The position numbers and the translations under genes are program-made. Shown one piece after another: positions 63,036 through 64,000 of a stretch of 64,000 bases of DNA. Below the pieces are notes generated by a model, which made no database searches, was not told the origin of the DNA, and saw only the letters and a program-made list of their open reading frames with translations. This DNA comes from Mycolicibacterium parafortuitum (GTDB lineage Bacteria > Actinomycetota > Actinomycetes > Mycobacteriales > Mycobacteriaceae). Numbering within the stretch: position 1 is the first letter of the stretch; each line of letters opens with the position of its first letter. The DNA is taken from NCBI RefSeq assembly GCF_002086815.1, contig NZ_MVID01000004.1, positions 186,001-250,000 on the forward strand, in the 5' to 3' direction.

Positions 63036-64000
63036 ATGTCGAGTCTGCGTCGCGGTGACCGCGGGGGTGCGGTCACCGAGATCAGAGCCGCTCTCGCGGC
63101 GCTCGGCATGCTCGAGAACCCCGACGACGACCTGACCACCGGCAAGCACGTCGCCCTGGATCTCTTCGACGAGGAACTCGACCGTGCTGTGCGCGCCTTC
63201 CAGCAGCACCGCGGCCTGCTCGTCGACGGCATCGTCGGCGAGGCCACCTACCGGGCGCTCAAAGAAGCCTCCTACCGGCTCGGCGCCCGCACGCTGAATC
63301 ATCAGTTCGGCGCACCGATGTACGGCGACGACGTCGCGACACTGCAAGCACGCCTGCAGGATCTCGGTTTCTACACCGGTCTGGTCGACGGACACTTCGG
63401 ATTGCAGACCCACAACGCGCTGTCGTCGTACCAGCGCGAGTACGGCCTCTACCCCGACGGCATCTGCGGTCCGGAAACGCTGCGCTCCTTGTATTTTCTC
63501 GGCGCCCGCGTCACCGGCGGCTCCCCGCACGCGATCCGCGAGGAGGAGCTGGTGCGCAGCTCCGGGCCGCGGCTGTCCGGCAAGCGGATCATCCTCGATC
63601 CGGGCCGCGGCGGCTCCGACCACGGGTTGATCGTCAACGGTCCGTCGGGACCGATCAGCGAAGCAGACATCCTGTGGGACTTGGCGAGTCGCCTCGAGGG
63701 CCGGATGACCGCGATCGGCATCGAGACGTTTCTGTCCCGCTCGGCGACCAACTCCCCCACCGATGCCGAGCGCGCGGCCACGGCGAACACCGTCGGTGCC
63801 GACATGATGATCAGCCTCCGATGCGCCACCCAGGCCTCGTCGGCGCCCAACGGCGTCGCGTCGTTCCACTTCGGTAACTCACACGGTTCGGTGTCCACCA
63901 TCGGGCGCAACCTCGCCGACTTCATCCAGCGAGAAGTGGTGGCGCGAACCGGATTACGGGACTGCCGCGTACACGGACGTACCTGGGACCTGCTGCGCCT
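63036..64000 (+). CDS. cwlM: CwlM, amidase-like regulator of peptidoglycan synthesis (3' end outside window)
   Basis: 321 codons are visible. Two peptidoglycan-binding repeats come first (about 8-72 and 88-150; FQQHRGLLVDGIVGEATYRAL and YQREYGLYPDGICGPETLRSL). An amidase_3-like domain begins near 183. The zinc ligands of true amidases are replaced: DPGRGG has Arg191 where His is expected, and ISLRC has Arg262 in place of the second His. This agrees with CwlM being a cytoplasmic, PknB-phosphorylated activator of MurA rather than an enzyme. GAGAAT six bases before ATG may be a -10 box. Confidence 0.94.
   Translation, partial: MSSLRRGDRGGAVTEIRAALAALGMLENPDDDLTTGKHVALDLFDEELDRAVRAFQQHRGLLVDGIVGEATYRALKEASYRLGARTLNHQFGAPMYGDDVATLQARLQDLGFYTGLVDGHFGLQTHNALSSYQREYGLYPDGICGPETLRSLYFLGARVTGGSPHAIREEELVRSSGPRLSGKRIILDPGRGGSDHGLIVNGPSGPISEADILWDLASRLEGRMTAIGIETFLSRSATNSPTDAERAATANTVGADMMISLRCATQASSAPNGVASFHFGNSHGSVSTIGRNLADFIQREVVARTGLRDCRVHGRTWDLLR

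Overview
This is a high-GC actinobacterial chromosome segment that reads as a rapidly growing mycobacterium (Mycolicibacterium type). The supporting content is a core block with the gene order of the Mycobacterium tuberculosis Rv0058-Rv0036 region (dnaB, rplI, rpsR, ssb, rpsF, GT87, ponA1, DUF5318, DUF1707, PadR, ino1, Rv0045c-type hydrolase, LLM oxidoreductase, GntR, MarR, leuS, mtc28, Rv0039c-type, YqgE, MFS, TIGR03084). It is followed directly by a second block in the order Rv3906c-Rv3915 (DxDGDG protein, pcnA, mutT4, Rv3909-type, murJ, sigM, rsmA, trxB, trxC, cwlM). In M. tuberculosis these blocks lie on opposite sides of oriC; here about 100 bp separate them. The origin is therefore probably just beyond the right edge. 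The species is not determined.

Layout. 1-16.4 kb is accessory: hydrolases, a creatininase, a glutamine-synthetase-like enzyme with a PucR-type regulator, a MmgE/PrpD-PEBP operon with a divergent IclR regulator, a secreted acidic-repeat hydrolase, a DUF4174/CIA30 pair, a MerR-controlled NTF2/SDR pair, and an AurF-like oxygenase with a DUF4873 protein facing a second PucR-type regulator. 16.6-21 kb holds replication and ribosomal genes, with an intein inside DnaB. 21.2-28.7 kb holds peptidoglycan and envelope genes and inositol phosphate synthase. 28.8-43.8 kb mixes core genes with accessory ones: an Eis-like acetyltransferase, a secreted metalloprotease-like protein, a PhoX-like phosphatase, an amino-acid ABC transporter, glucosylglycerate hydrolase and a lone ctaD. 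43.9-51.2 kb runs from leuS to the TIGR03084 protein. 51.3-64 kb runs from the calcium-repeat protein and pcnA to cwlM, which is cut by the window end.

How it works together. Several genes act on cell-wall growth: PonA1 polymerises peptidoglycan, MurJ flips lipid II and carries a pseudokinase tail, CwlM is an amidase-like regulator without its zinc ligands, and GT87 is a probable lipid-linked mannosyltransferase. SigM-RsmA and TrxB-TrxC form an oxidative and envelope stress module, with a SigH-like promoter before trxB. Many genes are organised as ATGA/GTGA overlaps or as leaderless genes, with a TANNNT box 5-9 nt before the start codon. No rRNA, tRNA, CRISPR array or insertion sequence was seen; the only mobile element recognised is the DnaB intein.
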